DNA of 64,000 nt from Kutzneria viridogrisea (GTDB taxonomy: Bacteria > Actinomycetota > Actinomycetes > Mycobacteriales > Pseudonocardiaceae): positions 432,001 to 496,000 of the forward strand of contig JACJID010000006.1 in assembly GCA_014138725.1 (NCBI GenBank), given 5' to 3'. How positions within the stretch are numbered: position 1 is the stretch's first letter; each line of letters opens with the position of its first letter. This document shows, one piece after another, positions 42,216 through 51,506 of this stretch. Position numbers and translations under genes: made by a program. Below the pieces are notes generated by a model. The model worked only from the letters and a program-made list of their open reading frames with translations. It did no database searches and was not told where the DNA came from.

Positions 42216-45206
42216 TCAGCTCAGCAGCCCGCGGTCGTAGGCCAGGGACACGGCCTCGGTGCGGCTGCTCGCGCCCAGTTTGGCCATGACCCGTGACAGG
42301 TGCACGCTGGCGGTCTTCTCGCTGATGTAGAGCTGGGCGCCGACTTGGCGGTTGGTGAGCCCGTTGGCGACAAGTTCCAGCACGGAGCGCTCACGGGGCG
42401 TCAACGTGCTGGGCGGCTCGGGCGGTGCCTCCTGCTCGGACAGCGTGATGCGGGCGCGCTTGGCCAGCGCGGTGATGGCGGCCCGCAGCGGTTCGGTGCC
42501 CAGGTCGACGGCCGTGTCGTGGGCCTGGCGCAGCACTTGCACGGCTTGCGGACGGTCGCCGCGGGCGAGCAGCGCGGTCGCGAGCCGCCACTGCGCGAGG
42601 GCCCGCCAGTACGGCATGCGCCGCGCCTCATGTACGGCCACCTGCCACAGCGCGGGTTCGTCGTGCCCGTGCAGGCGGCTCGTCTCGGCCGCCACCCTGG
42701 CCTTCATGGCCCGGGCCTCGGGCGCGCGCTGCTCGAAGCTGAGGTGCCCGTCGGTCGGCCAGTGGCTGTGCAGTTGCGGCATGGTCAGGAACTGCTCACC
42801 CGCGCTGACCGCCCGGTCCAGGGTGGCGTGGTCGCGGCGGCGGCGCGCCCGCTCGGCCACGTCGGCCATGGCGGACACGCCGATGCAGGCGATCCACAGC
42901 GCGTTGGGCACCTCCATCCTGGCCTGGGCCGCGAGCCAGTTCATCGCCTCACGGGCTCGTTCGACGGCCCGTTCGGGCTCGTTGCGCCACAGTGCGGCCT
43001 CAGCCGCGGCGATGGCGGTGGTGGTCCGGGTCAGCGCGTCCCTGGAGTGCTCCTCCAACCCGCGCACCGTGGCGTCCAACTGCTCGAACTCACCCTGGGC
43101 GGCCAGCACGCACAACGTCGAGGCGCGCACTCGTGCCGCGGCCAGCGGCGGCGCCTCGGTGACCTGGGCCGCGGCCCTCGCACCGGCCCAGTCCCCGATG
43201 AGGAACCGGACCCAGGCCAGCCCGCAGCGGGCCCGCACCCCGCCGTCGGCCCAGGGCAGCCCGATCTCACCCGCGCGACGGCAGGCCAGTTCCAGCTCGG
43301 CGACCGACTCCGCGATCCGGTCCTGGAAGAACAGGTTGATCGACATGTTCAGCCGGGCCCGGTACTCCACCTGGTACGCGCCGATCCCCACGGCCCTGCG
43401 GATCGCGCGCTGGCAAAGCTGGATCGCCTCGCCGGTGCGGCCCTCCCACTCGGCGAACACGGCCAGCGTGATGGTGGCGTCGGCCTCCACCGCGCTCGCG
43501 CCCACCCGCCGGGCGTCGGCCAGCGCGGCCTCGGCGCAGACCCGCAGCTCGTCCACGGTCAGCCCGTGCTCGGCGGTCCACACCCACACCCTGGCCCGCA
43601 GCGCGAGCACCTTGGCCCGCGCCGCGCTGGGCGGCCGGTCGCGGACCAGTTCCCAGGCCTCGTCCACCACCGTGGACACCTCGGAGCCGTACACGTTGAG
43701 CGGCAACAGGGTCGTCGCCAACTGGTGCCGCGCGTAGGCCCGCGACTCGGGTGCGGCCGTGGCGTCCGCTTTGGCCACGGCGGTTCTGGCGTACGCGGCG
43801 GCCCGTTCCGGTTCGCCCGCCGCGGAGGCCATCACCGAGGCCGTCCACAGCAGGGACAGCTCCGCGGACCCGGTCAACAGCTCGGGATCGGGCACCACGT
43901 CCCACAGCTGCAAGGCCTGCTCCAGGTGCCGCAGTGCCTCGCTGGGCGCGCGCATCTCACTGGCCTGGTTGGCCGCGCGCACCGAGGCGACCAGCGCGGT
44001 GGGCAGGTCGTGGCTGCGCATGCTGTGGTGGGCCAGCGCAGCCGAGGCGCCCTCGGCCTCCGCGACGCGCGCGTAGCCCGCGTGCACCCGGACCCGCTCA
44101 CCGGGCAGCAGATCCCCGTACACCGTCTCGCGCAGCAGGGCGTGCCGGAACGCGTAACCGTCCCGATCGGACACCAACACGTTGTGCTGCACCGACTCCT
44201 GCAGCGCCTCCTCCAGTTCCGCCTCGGGCAGCCCGGACACGGCGTGCAGGGTGGTGTGCGCCACCGACCGCCCGGCGCCGGCGGCCACGCGGATCACCCG
44301 GCGGGCGGGTTGGCTCAGCCGCTCCACCCTGGCCAGCAGCAGCTCGGCCAGCCCGGTCGGCACCCCGCCCCCGGCACCGTAGACGGCGGTCAGCTCCTCG
44401 CAGAAGAAGGCGTTGCCCTCGGAGCGCTCCACGATGCCGCGCACGGCCTGCTCGGGCAGCGCCCCGTCGGTCAGCGCGGACACGAACGCGCCCGCCTCGG
44501 CCTCGTCGAACGGGGCGAGCTCGATTCGGTCCACAGTGGACAGACGGCTCAGCTCGGCGAGCACCGGCCGCAGCGGGTGCCTGCGGTGCAGGTCCTCAGC
44601 CCGGTAGGTGGCCAGCACCAGCACTCGCTGCGCGTCCAACCGGGACAGCAGGAACCGCACCAGGTCGCGGGTGGAGGCGTCGGCCCAGTGCAGGTCCTCC
44701 AGCGCCAGCAGCAGTCCGCGCTCCCCGGCCAGCTCACCCAGCAGGCCGTGCACCGCGTCGAACAGGCGCAACTGCTCCATGGCCTGGTCGGCGCCGGTCC
44801 GCCCGTCGGGCGCGGCCAGACCGGGCAGCAGCCTGCCCAGCACCGGCCGCTGCCGCAGGGACTGCGCGTGCTCCTCGTCCAGCCCGCTCAGCGCCTCCAC
44901 GAACGGCAGGTAGGGCAGGCCCACCTCGCCCACGTCCAGGCAGCGCCCGGTGAGCACGGCCATGCCGCGCGACCGGGCGTGCTCCACCAGTTCGGCGAGC
45001 AGCCTCGACTTGCCAACGCCCGCGTCGCCGGAGATCAGCACGGCCCCCGCCTGGCCGGTGCCCGCCGCGGTCAGCGCCGCGTGCAGGCGATCCAGCTCGG
45101 CACGGCGTCCGACCAGCGGGACTCCGGATCCGAGGCGGGGCACACCCCATGGTGGCACACCCAGGGTGACCGGACCGGTCAGTTTCCCGAACCGCGGCGC
45201 AGCCAC
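42216..45206 (-). CDS. LAL-type LuxR regulator with AAA ATPase domain
   Basis: Up to 996 residues. N-terminal STAND/AAA ATPase (VGRRAELDRLHAAL, Walker A GDAGVGKSRLL, LALEDLHWAD as Walker B), a long TPR-like helical middle, and a C-terminal LuxR helix-turn-helix (LTPRERSVLELVANGLTNRQVG, KTASVHLSRVMAKLG). LAL proteins are large ATP-dependent transcription activators, often of antibiotic or sugar genes. The GTG at 45206 overlaps a small upstream frame; a start at one of the next GTG codons (from about 45155) would avoid this. Confidence 0.9.
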   Translation of the reverse strand: MAAPRFGKLTGPVTLGVPPWGVPRLGSGVPLVGRRAELDRLHAALTAAGTGQAGAVLISGDAGVGKSRLLAELVEHARSRGMAVLTGRCLDVGEVGLPYLPFVEALSGLDEEHAQSLRQRPVLGRLLPGLAAPDGRTGADQAMEQLRLFDAVHGLLGELAGERGLLLALEDLHWADASTRDLVRFLLSRLDAQRVLVLATYRAEDLHRRHPLRPVLAELSRLSTVDRIELAPFDEAEAGAFVSALTDGALPEQAVRGIVERSEGNAFFCEELTAVYGAGGGVPTGLAELLLARVERLSQPARRVIRVAAGAGRSVAHTTLHAVSGLPEAELEEALQESVQHNVLVSDRDGYAFRHALLRETVYGDLLPGERVRVHAGYARVAEAEGASAALAHHSMRSHDLPTALVASVRAANQASEMRAPSEALRHLEQALQLWDVVPDPELLTGSAELSLLWTASVMASAAGEPERAAAYARTAVAKADATAAPESRAYARHQLATTLLPLNVYGSEVSTVVDEAWELVRDRPPSAARAKVLALRARVWVWTAEHGLTVDELRVCAEAALADARRVGASAVEADATITLAVFAEWEGRTGEAIQLCQRAIRRAVGIGAYQVEYRARLNMSINLFFQDRIAESVAELELACRRAGEIGLPWADGGVRARCGLAWVRFLIGDWAGARAAAQVTEAPPLAAARVRASTLCVLAAQGEFEQLDATVRGLEEHSRDALTRTTTAIAAAEAALWRNEPERAVERAREAMNWLAAQARMEVPNALWIACIGVSAMADVAERARRRRDHATLDRAVSAGEQFLTMPQLHSHWPTDGHLSFEQRAPEARAMKARVAAETSRLHGHDEPALWQVAVHEARRMPYWRALAQWRLATALLARGDRPQAVQVLRQAHDTAVDLGTEPLRAAITALAKRARITLSEQEAPPEPPSTLTPRERSVLELVANGLTNRQVGAQLYISEKTASVHLSRVMAKLGASSRTEAVSLAYDRGLLS

Positions 45207-45304
45207 CAGCGCTGCTTCGCCCTCGGCTTACGGGCCTGCCGCTCGATGGCCGCGGCCTGCCTTCGTTCCTGCTGGACCTGCTTGACGTAGATGTCCTGGC
45301 TCAC
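45179..45304 (-). CDS. Small basic hypothetical protein (41 aa)
   Basis: From GTG 45304 (upstream TGTGGGGGAATATC): SQDIYVKQVQQERRQAAAIE then a strongly basic Lys/Arg tail. A predicted single helix. It sits just ahead of the LAL regulator gene on the same strand and could be translationally coupled to it. No family recognised. Confidence 0.4.
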   Translation of the reverse strand: MSQDIYVKQVQQERRQAAAIERQARKPRAKQRWWLRRGSGN

Positions 45305-45411
45305 GATATTCCCCCACACGGTCTTGTCCTCCGAATGTCGTGCGATCAGATTCGTGCTGAGGCCCCCTGCGCCGCAGTGGGCAGTCACGCAGTGCAGCGG
45401 TGTAAGGGCCC

Positions 45412-47334
45412 TTACCTGCGGCCGAACGTGTGCAGCAGGTATTCGCCGCGGTCCAGCGGGTTGGCGCCGGTGCGCGGGCGGTGCGGCGCCGGTCCGCGGT
45501 AAGGCCGGTGCCCGTGGAACCGGCTCAGCACCACGCCCTGGCCACGGGTCAGCGCGGGCACGCGCTGCTCGAGCCCGTGCACGGCGCTGGTGGGCAACAC
45601 CCCGCCGATCACGCAGGTCGCCGCGCGGATCCTGGAGTCGCGGACCTGCGCCCCGCACTCGCCGAGCACGAGCAGCACGGGGTTGGCGCAGTCGGCGGGC
45701 ACCTCGGCCTCGAACTCGTCCAGCGGTTCCAGCACGGTGGTGCCCGCCTGGCGCAGGGCCTGCATCAGCACCAGCGGCGTGAGTTTGCGGAAGTCCCCGG
45801 CGGCGCTGATCGGGCTGGCGTAGCCGGTGCGGGTGAGCGTGACGGCGCAGTCCACGACCTCCCAGCCGTGCAGGCCCTGCCGCAGCGTGTCCCGCACCGA
45901 CTCCTCGATCGCCTTGTGGAAGGCCAGCGGCAGGCCGCCGAGCTCCACCGCGCGCTGGAAGCTCACGCCGGAACCGGGCGGCGCGGGCTGCACGCGCAGC
46001 CCCACCGTGGCGTAGAACAGCAGCCGCCCGCTGAAGTCCATCTCCTCCACGGCCTCGCCCACGCCCACCGGCCGCTCCACGAACACGGTGCTGGTCGGCT
46101 CGAACTCCGCGAGCACGCCGAAGGTCTCGGCGAGCGTGTCGGCGATGACCTCCTTCTGCACCTCCCCGTACAGCCGCACCGACATCTCCCCGTCCGCGTG
46201 CCGGCTCAGGTTGATCAGCGGGTCCTGCTCGGCGAGCTGCCGCAGCGCCTCGTGCAGCGCCGCCCGGTCCGGCGCCCGCACCACGGTCTCCAGCCTGGGC
46301 GGCGCGAAGAAGCCCCCGGCGGGCAGCGGCTCGGCCGAACCCAGCTGGTCGCCGACCCGCACCTCGCGCAGGCCGCGCACCTTGGCGATGCGCCCCGGCC
46401 CGGCCTCGGCGGGCACCGTGGCGGCGCCGTGCTCGAACACCTCCACCCCGGTGATCCGGCCTGTTAATTCCAGCACCGCGCCGGACGGGTCGCGGCGGTG
46501 CAGCGGCACCACCGAGCGCGCCCGCAGCACACCGGTGTGTACCCGGGCGTAGGCCACCTTCTCCCCGGCACGGCCCCGTTCGACCTTGAACACGCTGGCG
46601 CGCAGCGCGTCCGTCGTGGGCTCCTGAGGCCGCAGCAGCCGGAGCACCCCGTCGACCAGCTCGGCCACGCCCACCCCGGTGACCGCCGACCCGAAGTACA
46701 CCGGGCTGGCCCCGCGCAGCGCCCGCAGGCAGTCCTGCTCGCTGACCCGCACCGGATCGTCCACATAGGACGCGAGTAGCCGCTCGTCGGCAAGTGCCAG
46801 CTGTTCGAGGAACTCCTTGTCATGCCAGGAGAACCGCCGCACCGAGGCGTCACGGGTGCCGAGCCCGGACACCGAGTTCATGGCCACGCAGTCCAGGCCC
46901 AGCAGTTCGCGCAGTTCCGCGAGCACCTGCTCGTACCGTGCCCCGGCGCGGTCCACCTTGTTCACGAACACGATCACGGGCGTGCCGAGCCCACGCAGGG
47001 TGCGCATCAGCACGCGGGTCTGCGCCTGCACACCCTCCACCGCCGACACCACGAGCACGGCGCCGTCCAGCACGCGCAGCGCCCGTTCGACCTCGGCGAC
47101 GAAGTCGGAGTGCCCGGGGGTGTCGATCAGGTTGACGCGCTGCCCGCGCACGGTGAAGGAGACCACCGCGGACTGGATGGTGATGCCGCGGCGGCGCTCC
47201 AGCTCGAGCGAGTCGGTCTGCGTGCTGCCCGCGTCCACGCTGCCGAGCCGGTCGATGACGCCCGCGTGCAGCAGCAGGCGTTCGGTCAGGCTGGTCTTAC
47301 CGGCGTCGACATGGGCCAGAATTCCGATGTTCAA
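45412..47334 (-). CDS. Tetracycline resistance ribosomal protection protein, Otr(A)/Tet(M)-like
   Basis: 640-residue EF-G-like GTPase. G1 AHVDAGKT, RRGITI (G2 region), DTPGH (G3), NKVD (G4), followed by EF-G domains II-V and the C-terminal extension near RGQGVVLSRFHGHRPY. Proteins of this length and start (MNIGILAHVDAGKTSLTERLL) remove tetracycline from the ribosome; self-protection or intrinsic resistance is likely. Start codon TTG 47334 with GAGGA six nt upstream. A short upstream reading frame with a stronger site overlaps this start. Confidence 0.88.
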   Translation of the reverse strand: MNIGILAHVDAGKTSLTERLLLHAGVIDRLGSVDAGSTQTDSLELERRRGITIQSAVVSFTVRGQRVNLIDTPGHSDFVAEVERALRVLDGAVLVVSAVEGVQAQTRVLMRTLRGLGTPVIVFVNKVDRAGARYEQVLAELRELLGLDCVAMNSVSGLGTRDASVRRFSWHDKEFLEQLALADERLLASYVDDPVRVSEQDCLRALRGASPVYFGSAVTGVGVAELVDGVLRLLRPQEPTTDALRASVFKVERGRAGEKVAYARVHTGVLRARSVVPLHRRDPSGAVLELTGRITGVEVFEHGAATVPAEAGPGRIAKVRGLREVRVGDQLGSAEPLPAGGFFAPPRLETVVRAPDRAALHEALRQLAEQDPLINLSRHADGEMSVRLYGEVQKEVIADTLAETFGVLAEFEPTSTVFVERPVGVGEAVEEMDFSGRLLFYATVGLRVQPAPPGSGVSFQRAVELGGLPLAFHKAIEESVRDTLRQGLHGWEVVDCAVTLTRTGYASPISAAGDFRKLTPLVLMQALRQAGTTVLEPLDEFEAEVPADCANPVLLVLGECGAQVRDSRIRAATCVIGGVLPTSAVHGLEQRVPALTRGQGVVLSRFHGHRPYRGPAPHRPRTGANPLDRGEYLLHTFGRR

Positions 47335-47395
47335 GAGGGATCCTCGGGGGAGCGACCGTCAGTTGCGCTTCTACCTCGACGGTCTTTCCCCGCAT
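47297..47395 (-). CDS. Putative leader peptide (uORF, 32 aa) of the ribosomal protection gene
   Basis: ATG 47395 is preceded at ideal spacing by GAAGAGGAG, a better site than that of the main gene. The peptide begins MRGKTVEVEAQLTVAPP and its stop at 47297 lies 35 nt inside the main gene in another frame, so ribosomes translating it would pass over the TTG start. A 7-bp inverted repeat (GACCGTC/GACGGTC, 47354-47384) lies within it. Fits ribosome-controlled expression of an antibiotic resistance gene; unproven. Confidence 0.4.
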   Translation of the reverse strand: MRGKTVEVEAQLTVAPPRIPLEHRNSGPCRRR

Positions 47396-47455
47396 GTCGG
47401 ACTCCTCTTCGCAGCCAGTGTCGCGGCGCACGCTAGCAGCGCCCGCCGCGGGCGG

Positions 47456-47875
47456 TCACCCGGTTTTCGCCACCCTGCGCCAGACCAGGGTGGACCGGTT
47501 GCCGTCCACCGCGGGCGTGCGCAGGGTGAGCAGGTCCCCGTCCAGCTCCGGCTCGCGCCACTGTTCGGTGCCCACCCAGTTCGGGAACGAGCTGACCTCG
47601 ATGCGGTGGAAGACCTTGTCCCCGGTGAACTCGTAGCTGCCCGCGTAGCTGAAGTAGGTCTCCATCGCGGCGGACTTCTCCTCGGTGCTGCCCGCGCGCT
47701 GGCTGGTCCCGGCGAAGTGCGGACGCCCGCCGTGGCTCAGGTGCACCGACATCCAGCCGTCCTCGGTGTAGACCAGCATGCCGCTGGGGTCCTCGCCCAT
47801 CGGGTAGGACACCGCGTTGCCCTGCTCGTCGCGCACGGCGAAGGACTCCAACCGCCAGGTTCCGGCGACCGACAC
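47456..47875 (-). CDS. Lipocalin-like domain protein (139 aa)
   Basis: GTWRLESFAVRDEQGN at the N-terminus, GMLVYTEDGWMSVHL, a YFSYAGSYEF segment and a final TLVWRR are typical of the lipocalin-like (Lipocalin_5) family: a small all-beta barrel without signal peptide. Ligand unknown. It touches the upstream membrane-protein gene (shared base 47875), so both are one transcript. Confidence 0.85.
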   Translation of the reverse strand: MSVAGTWRLESFAVRDEQGNAVSYPMGEDPSGMLVYTEDGWMSVHLSHGGRPHFAGTSQRAGSTEEKSAAMETYFSYAGSYEFTGDKVFHRIEVSSFPNWVGTEQWREPELDGDLLTLRTPAVDGNRSTLVWRRVAKTG

Positions 47876-49056
47876 TAGTTGCTCCTGTCCAACGGGGACC
47901 GCGCGTAGGCCCGGGACACCCGCACCAGCCAGGCGATCTCGGCGCGCAGGTCCGTGCCCTCGTCCTCGGCAGCGTATCCGTCGGCGGCCACCTGCTGCCC
48001 GGCCGCGCGGGCCCGCAGCGCCGCCGTCAGCTGGGCGGCCCGCACCGCGGCGCGCAACCGGTCCCCGCTCAGCCCGGCCCGCTGCCCGCGCTCGGTCAGC
48101 TCCTCGGCCTGCTCCGCGCTCATGTACGGCCGCAGCACCAGCCAGCCGTCCCGGATCTCGATCACCCTGCGGTACAGCTCGTAGTGCAGCTCACCCAGCT
48201 GCCCGGTGGGCGGGTCCAGCACCACCTGGGGCACGGCCGCGCTGACGTCGCGCCATAGCGGGTACAGGCTGCGGTGGGCGCGGTAGTCGGCCAGCCAGGA
48301 GCCCAGCCGGGCCAGCCGCTCACCCCAGGAGGGGATGGTCAGCCCGATCACGATCAGCGGCATGCCGATACCGGTCGCGACTGGCGTGAGGAACTCCCAG
48401 TTCAGCGGCTCCAGGTTCAGCGGGGCGGCCACCGCCGCGGACAGTCGGTTGGCGTAGTAGCCCAGGTAGACCACCGAGCCCAGGGCGATCAGCCGCAGCC
48501 CCGCGCGCAGCCAGCGGTCCCCGATGCGGCGCGCGTAGCCCACGGCCAGCCGGGTGGTCTCCACCAGCGCCACGGCCGCGGACACCACGTAGAGCAGCAG
48601 GTAGGCGACCACCACCGGCCGGTCGGCGTTGTCCACCAGGAAGTGCACCGACCGGGCACCCACGCCCACCTCGGCGGTCAGCCACAGGCCGACCATCGAC
48701 ACCAGCACGGCCAGCGCCGCGAGCAGGATCCAGCGGGACCGGCGGGCCGCCACCTCCGGCGGGTGCAGCCAGTGCGCGACCACCACCAGCATGGCGGCCC
48801 CGAACAGCGGCCCGCCGAAGCTGTGGATGCCCAGCGCGGCCAGGTTGGGCACACCCGTGGTGGCGTCCACCCAGGCCGAGACGGCCGCGATGGACAGCGT
48901 GAAGGCCACCGCCTTGAACACCAGCGCCGCGAGCAGCGCGACCAGGGCGGAGTCCCGGCGCGCGGTGAACAGCGCGGGCAGCTTGTAGCCGAACGCCGCC
49001 ACGCACAGACCTGCGCTGACCGGGAACGAGATGTCCTTCAGATCGGTCACGGCCAC
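47875..49056 (-). CDS. MAB_1171c-type putative transporter / DUF6545 membrane protein
   Basis: 393 residues with about seven transmembrane segments in the first 240 residues, then a cytosolic helical domain containing YPLWRDVSAAVPQVVL and LHYELYRRVIEIRDGWLVLRPY, a signature of this actinobacterial family. Function is unproven despite the transporter label. Paired with the lipocalin-like gene downstream. Confidence 0.8.
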   Translation of the reverse strand: MAVTDLKDISFPVSAGLCVAAFGYKLPALFTARRDSALVALLAALVFKAVAFTLSIAAVSAWVDATTGVPNLAALGIHSFGGPLFGAAMLVVVAHWLHPPEVAARRSRWILLAALAVLVSMVGLWLTAEVGVGARSVHFLVDNADRPVVVAYLLLYVVSAAVALVETTRLAVGYARRIGDRWLRAGLRLIALGSVVYLGYYANRLSAAVAAPLNLEPLNWEFLTPVATGIGMPLIVIGLTIPSWGERLARLGSWLADYRAHRSLYPLWRDVSAAVPQVVLDPPTGQLGELHYELYRRVIEIRDGWLVLRPYMSAEQAEELTERGQRAGLSGDRLRAAVRAAQLTAALRARAAGQQVAADGYAAEDEGTDLRAEIAWLVRVSRAYARSPLDRSN

Positions 49057-49083
49057 ACGAGCAGAGTAGTGCGCGCCCGTGGT

Positions 49084-49458
49084 TCAGCGTGCGTCCTTCT
49101 CGTCCTGCACCGAGTACTCGCAGCTGAGCTCCCCGCCCCGGACCGTGCTCCGCACCACCTCCCTGCCGTCCACCAGTAATCGGCAGGTCGCGTCCTCGGG
49201 CACCCCGGTGGCCAGCAGGGTGAAGAACCCGAACCCGGTGCGGGCCCGGGCCGACCACGGCAGGTCCCCACTGCTGGGCTTGCTCCCGACCTGCCCGGGC
49301 CAGGTCAGGTCGATGCGCGCGGCCTTGCCCGTGCCGGTGATCTCGGTGCGCAGGTCGTACTCGTGCGGGAACATGCCGAAGCCGTCGGTGGCGAAGCTGG
49401 CCGCGCCGAAGAGCACCACGACCACGGTCGTGATGGCGGTGGACACCCAGATGCGCAT
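49084..49458 (-). CDS. Hypothetical single-pass membrane protein
   Basis: 124 residues from ATG 49458 (an upstream ATG at 49497 would add 13 residues). One N-terminal transmembrane helix (STAITTVVVVLFGAASF) and an external beta-rich domain with two Cys (CRLLVDGREVV, LSCEYSV) that could form a disulfide. The layout resembles MmpS-like accessory proteins, but similarity is only architectural. Ends 27 bp before the membrane-protein gene on the same strand. Confidence 0.65.
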   Translation of the reverse strand: MRIWVSTAITTVVVVLFGAASFATDGFGMFPHEYDLRTEITGTGKAARIDLTWPGQVGSKPSSGDLPWSARARTGFGFFTLLATGVPEDATCRLLVDGREVVRSTVRGGELSCEYSVQDEKDAR

Positions 49459-49698
49459 GTACTCACGGTAGGCGCGCGGTCCGTGCCAGTGCGTCATACC
49501 CCGGTACGACCCGACGCGTCCCTCTCGCGGGGGAGACGACGATCGGGTGAACCCGGTGGAAAAATGCTAACGAACCCTCGCCGTGTCCCGTGAGCCTGCC
49601 GGAAATCTGGGCTTCCACCTGCGGATGCCTGGTGGCCACCTCCGGGCAGCACGCTGTGCGCCCTCTGCCCGGTTGTACACCGACACGGGGGTCTTGCC

Positions 49699-50049
49699 GT
49701 GGCCACACCCCGCTTCCAGCTCTTCGCCAGCGACAGCGCGGTGAGCTGGCGCTTCATGTCCGCCAACAACAGGGACCTCGGCCACGCGGCCTTCGCCTTT
49801 CCCGACGTGGACTCCTGCACCGCGGCGATTCGCCTGCTGTGCGACCACATCGCCTCGGCCGTCTGCACGACCGTGCGTGCCGGGCCGAGGCACTGGGCGT
49901 GGCGGCTGCGGGTGGGCGGTGTGGACCGCGCCGTGTCCAGCCGGTACTACGAACGCCGGGTCGAGGCGCACAACTCCTGCCGCTCGTTCCAGGAACTGGT
50001 CCGCGCGGCCGGGAGACCCGAGCTGTGCCAGATGCCGCGGTGGCGGTGA
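49699..50049 (+). CDS. Hypothetical protein, possibly YegP/DUF1508-like (116 aa)
   Basis: FQLFASDSAVSWRFMSANNRDLGHA followed by a helix DVDSCTAAIRLL resembles one YegP-type unit (strand-strand-helix), though the second half lacks the repeat. Cytosolic, Arg-rich, no catalytic motif. Preceded by 200 bp without recognised features; converges on the GH18 gene. Confidence 0.6.
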   Translation: MATPRFQLFASDSAVSWRFMSANNRDLGHAAFAFPDVDSCTAAIRLLCDHIASAVCTTVRAGPRHWAWRLRVGGVDRAVSSRYYERRVEAHNSCRSFQELVRAAGRPELCQMPRWR

Positions 50050-50090
50050 CCGGTCGGCGGCGCGGCTGGGACCGCGCCGCCGACCGGGTC

Positions 50091-51443
50091 TCACCCGGTG
50101 TACTGCGCGAAGATCCGGGTGAAGTCCCACGCCTGCTGGCCGACCCCGGAGCAGGTGTCGTCGTTGGGGTAGGACCCGCCGCACGGGCGGTCCCGGTTGA
50201 CCGACCAGAAGGTCAGCCGGGCCAGGTGGTGCTGCTGGGCGTAACCGAGGATTGCTCGGAAGTTGTCCAGGCTGACGTTCTCGTTGTTGTCGGTGATGCC
50301 GTTCATCGAGGAGATGCCGCTGTGCCGGTACGCCTGGTCGTCGGTGTAGCCGTAGGCGTCGCGCACGGTGTTCTTCAGGCCCTCGGCGGCGCGCTGGGTC
50401 AGCGTGGCCATGTTCTGGCCCGCGCCGCCGAAGTCGAAGGGCATGATCGTCCAGCCGTCCACGGTGAGCCCGGAGGCCGCCGCCCTGCCGATCATGCTGC
50501 CGTCCGGGCCGCCCTGGTCGCTGGGGAAGGTCACGTACTCGGTGATGCCGGGGTTGTTCGCGCGCACGATCTTGAGCGCGTCGATCACCCGCTGCTGGAT
50601 CGTGCCGTTGTTGTAGGTCCCGCCCTCGATGTCGATGTCGATCGCCTTGAGCCCGTAGGCGTTGATCACCTTCTGGTACGCCCCGGCCAGCTCGTTCGCG
50701 CTGCCGCAGGAGGACTCCAGGTTCGTGCCGCTGGCCCCGCCGAAGGAGGGCAGCACGTCACCGCCCGCCGAGCGCACCGCGTTCACCGTGCCCTGGTCCA
50801 CCCCGCCGGTCAGCGGACGGCCGCCGTCCCAGGCCGGGGCGCAGTAGCCGTTGCTGAGCACGAAGGCCATCGTGAACCACTTGACCCCGGTGGCCGACAT
50901 GATCGTGCGCGGGTCGGGCGGGCTGCCCCAGCCGTTGTAGTAGTACGGCGCCACGGCCATGCCCGAGCTGCCCGACGGCGGCGTGGTGGTCCCGCTCGGG
51001 GGTTGCCACTGCTGGTTGGCCGATCCCGTGCAGTCCCACAGTTGCAGGGCCGTGCCGTTGGCGGAGCTGTTGCCGGTCGCGTCCAGGCACTTGCCCAGTG
51101 CCCGCAGGGCGTTGCCGGACACCGTCCACTGCTGTGCTGCGGACCCGTTGCACTCGTAGAGCTGGACCTTCGTGCCGTTCGCGGAGTTGGCGCTGGCCAC
51201 GTCCAGGCACTTGCCCAGCGCGCGTAAGGTGTTGCCGCTCAAGGTCCACTGCTGGGCGTTGGTGCCGTTGCAGTCGTAGAGCTGCACGGCGGTCCCGTTG
51301 GCACTGCTGGCGCTGGCCACGTCCACGCACTTGCCCGCGAGCCCGGTGATCGGGCCGGTCGCGTCGGCACCGAGTGCGGGCACGGCGGTCATCGCCAGCG
51401 TGCCGAGCGCGCCGCTGAACAGCGCGATCGTCCTCTTCAACAT
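50091..51443 (-). CDS. Secreted GH18 chitinase-like enzyme with N-terminal CBM13
   Basis: 450 residues: signal peptide (1-25), a ricin-type beta-trefoil (about 30-147) with three GKC(V/L)D...QQW repeats, a Thr/Pro/Gly linker, then a GH18 barrel starting VAPYYYNGWG. The GH18 motif is present as DIDIE (Asp269, Asp271, Glu273), so it should be catalytically competent. Likely substrate is chitin or related GlcNAc polymers. Its lectin module is nearly identical at DNA level to that of the neighbouring GH16 gene. Confidence 0.88.
   Translation of the reverse strand: MLKRTIALFSGALGTLAMTAVPALGADATGPITGLAGKCVDVASASSANGTAVQLYDCNGTNAQQWTLSGNTLRALGKCLDVASANSANGTKVQLYECNGSAAQQWTVSGNALRALGKCLDATGNSSANGTALQLWDCTGSANQQWQPPSGTTTPPSGSSGMAVAPYYYNGWGSPPDPRTIMSATGVKWFTMAFVLSNGYCAPAWDGGRPLTGGVDQGTVNAVRSAGGDVLPSFGGASGTNLESSCGSANELAGAYQKVINAYGLKAIDIDIEGGTYNNGTIQQRVIDALKIVRANNPGITEYVTFPSDQGGPDGSMIGRAAASGLTVDGWTIMPFDFGGAGQNMATLTQRAAEGLKNTVRDAYGYTDDQAYRHSGISSMNGITDNNENVSLDNFRAILGYAQQHHLARLTFWSVNRDRPCGGSYPNDDTCSGVGQQAWDFTRIFAQYTG
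51244..51335. repeat. CBM13-encoding direct repeat, copy in GH18 gene
   Basis: 92 bp matching 51763-51854 at 90 positions, in the same orientation. A second shared block of about 50 bp (51047-51096 region) matches within the GH16 gene as well. Suggests recent duplication or gene conversion of the lectin module. Confidence 0.85.
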
Positions 51444-51506
51444 GATGTCTCCTCGCGGTCTGCGCGGATCAGGGCGCGCGTCATCGCCGAACCGGACTTC
51501 ACGTGC

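Noticed and set aside
42300-45290. 996-aa plus-strand open frame
   Set aside because: Mirror of the LAL regulator gene; low-complexity His/Gln/Gly-rich translation.
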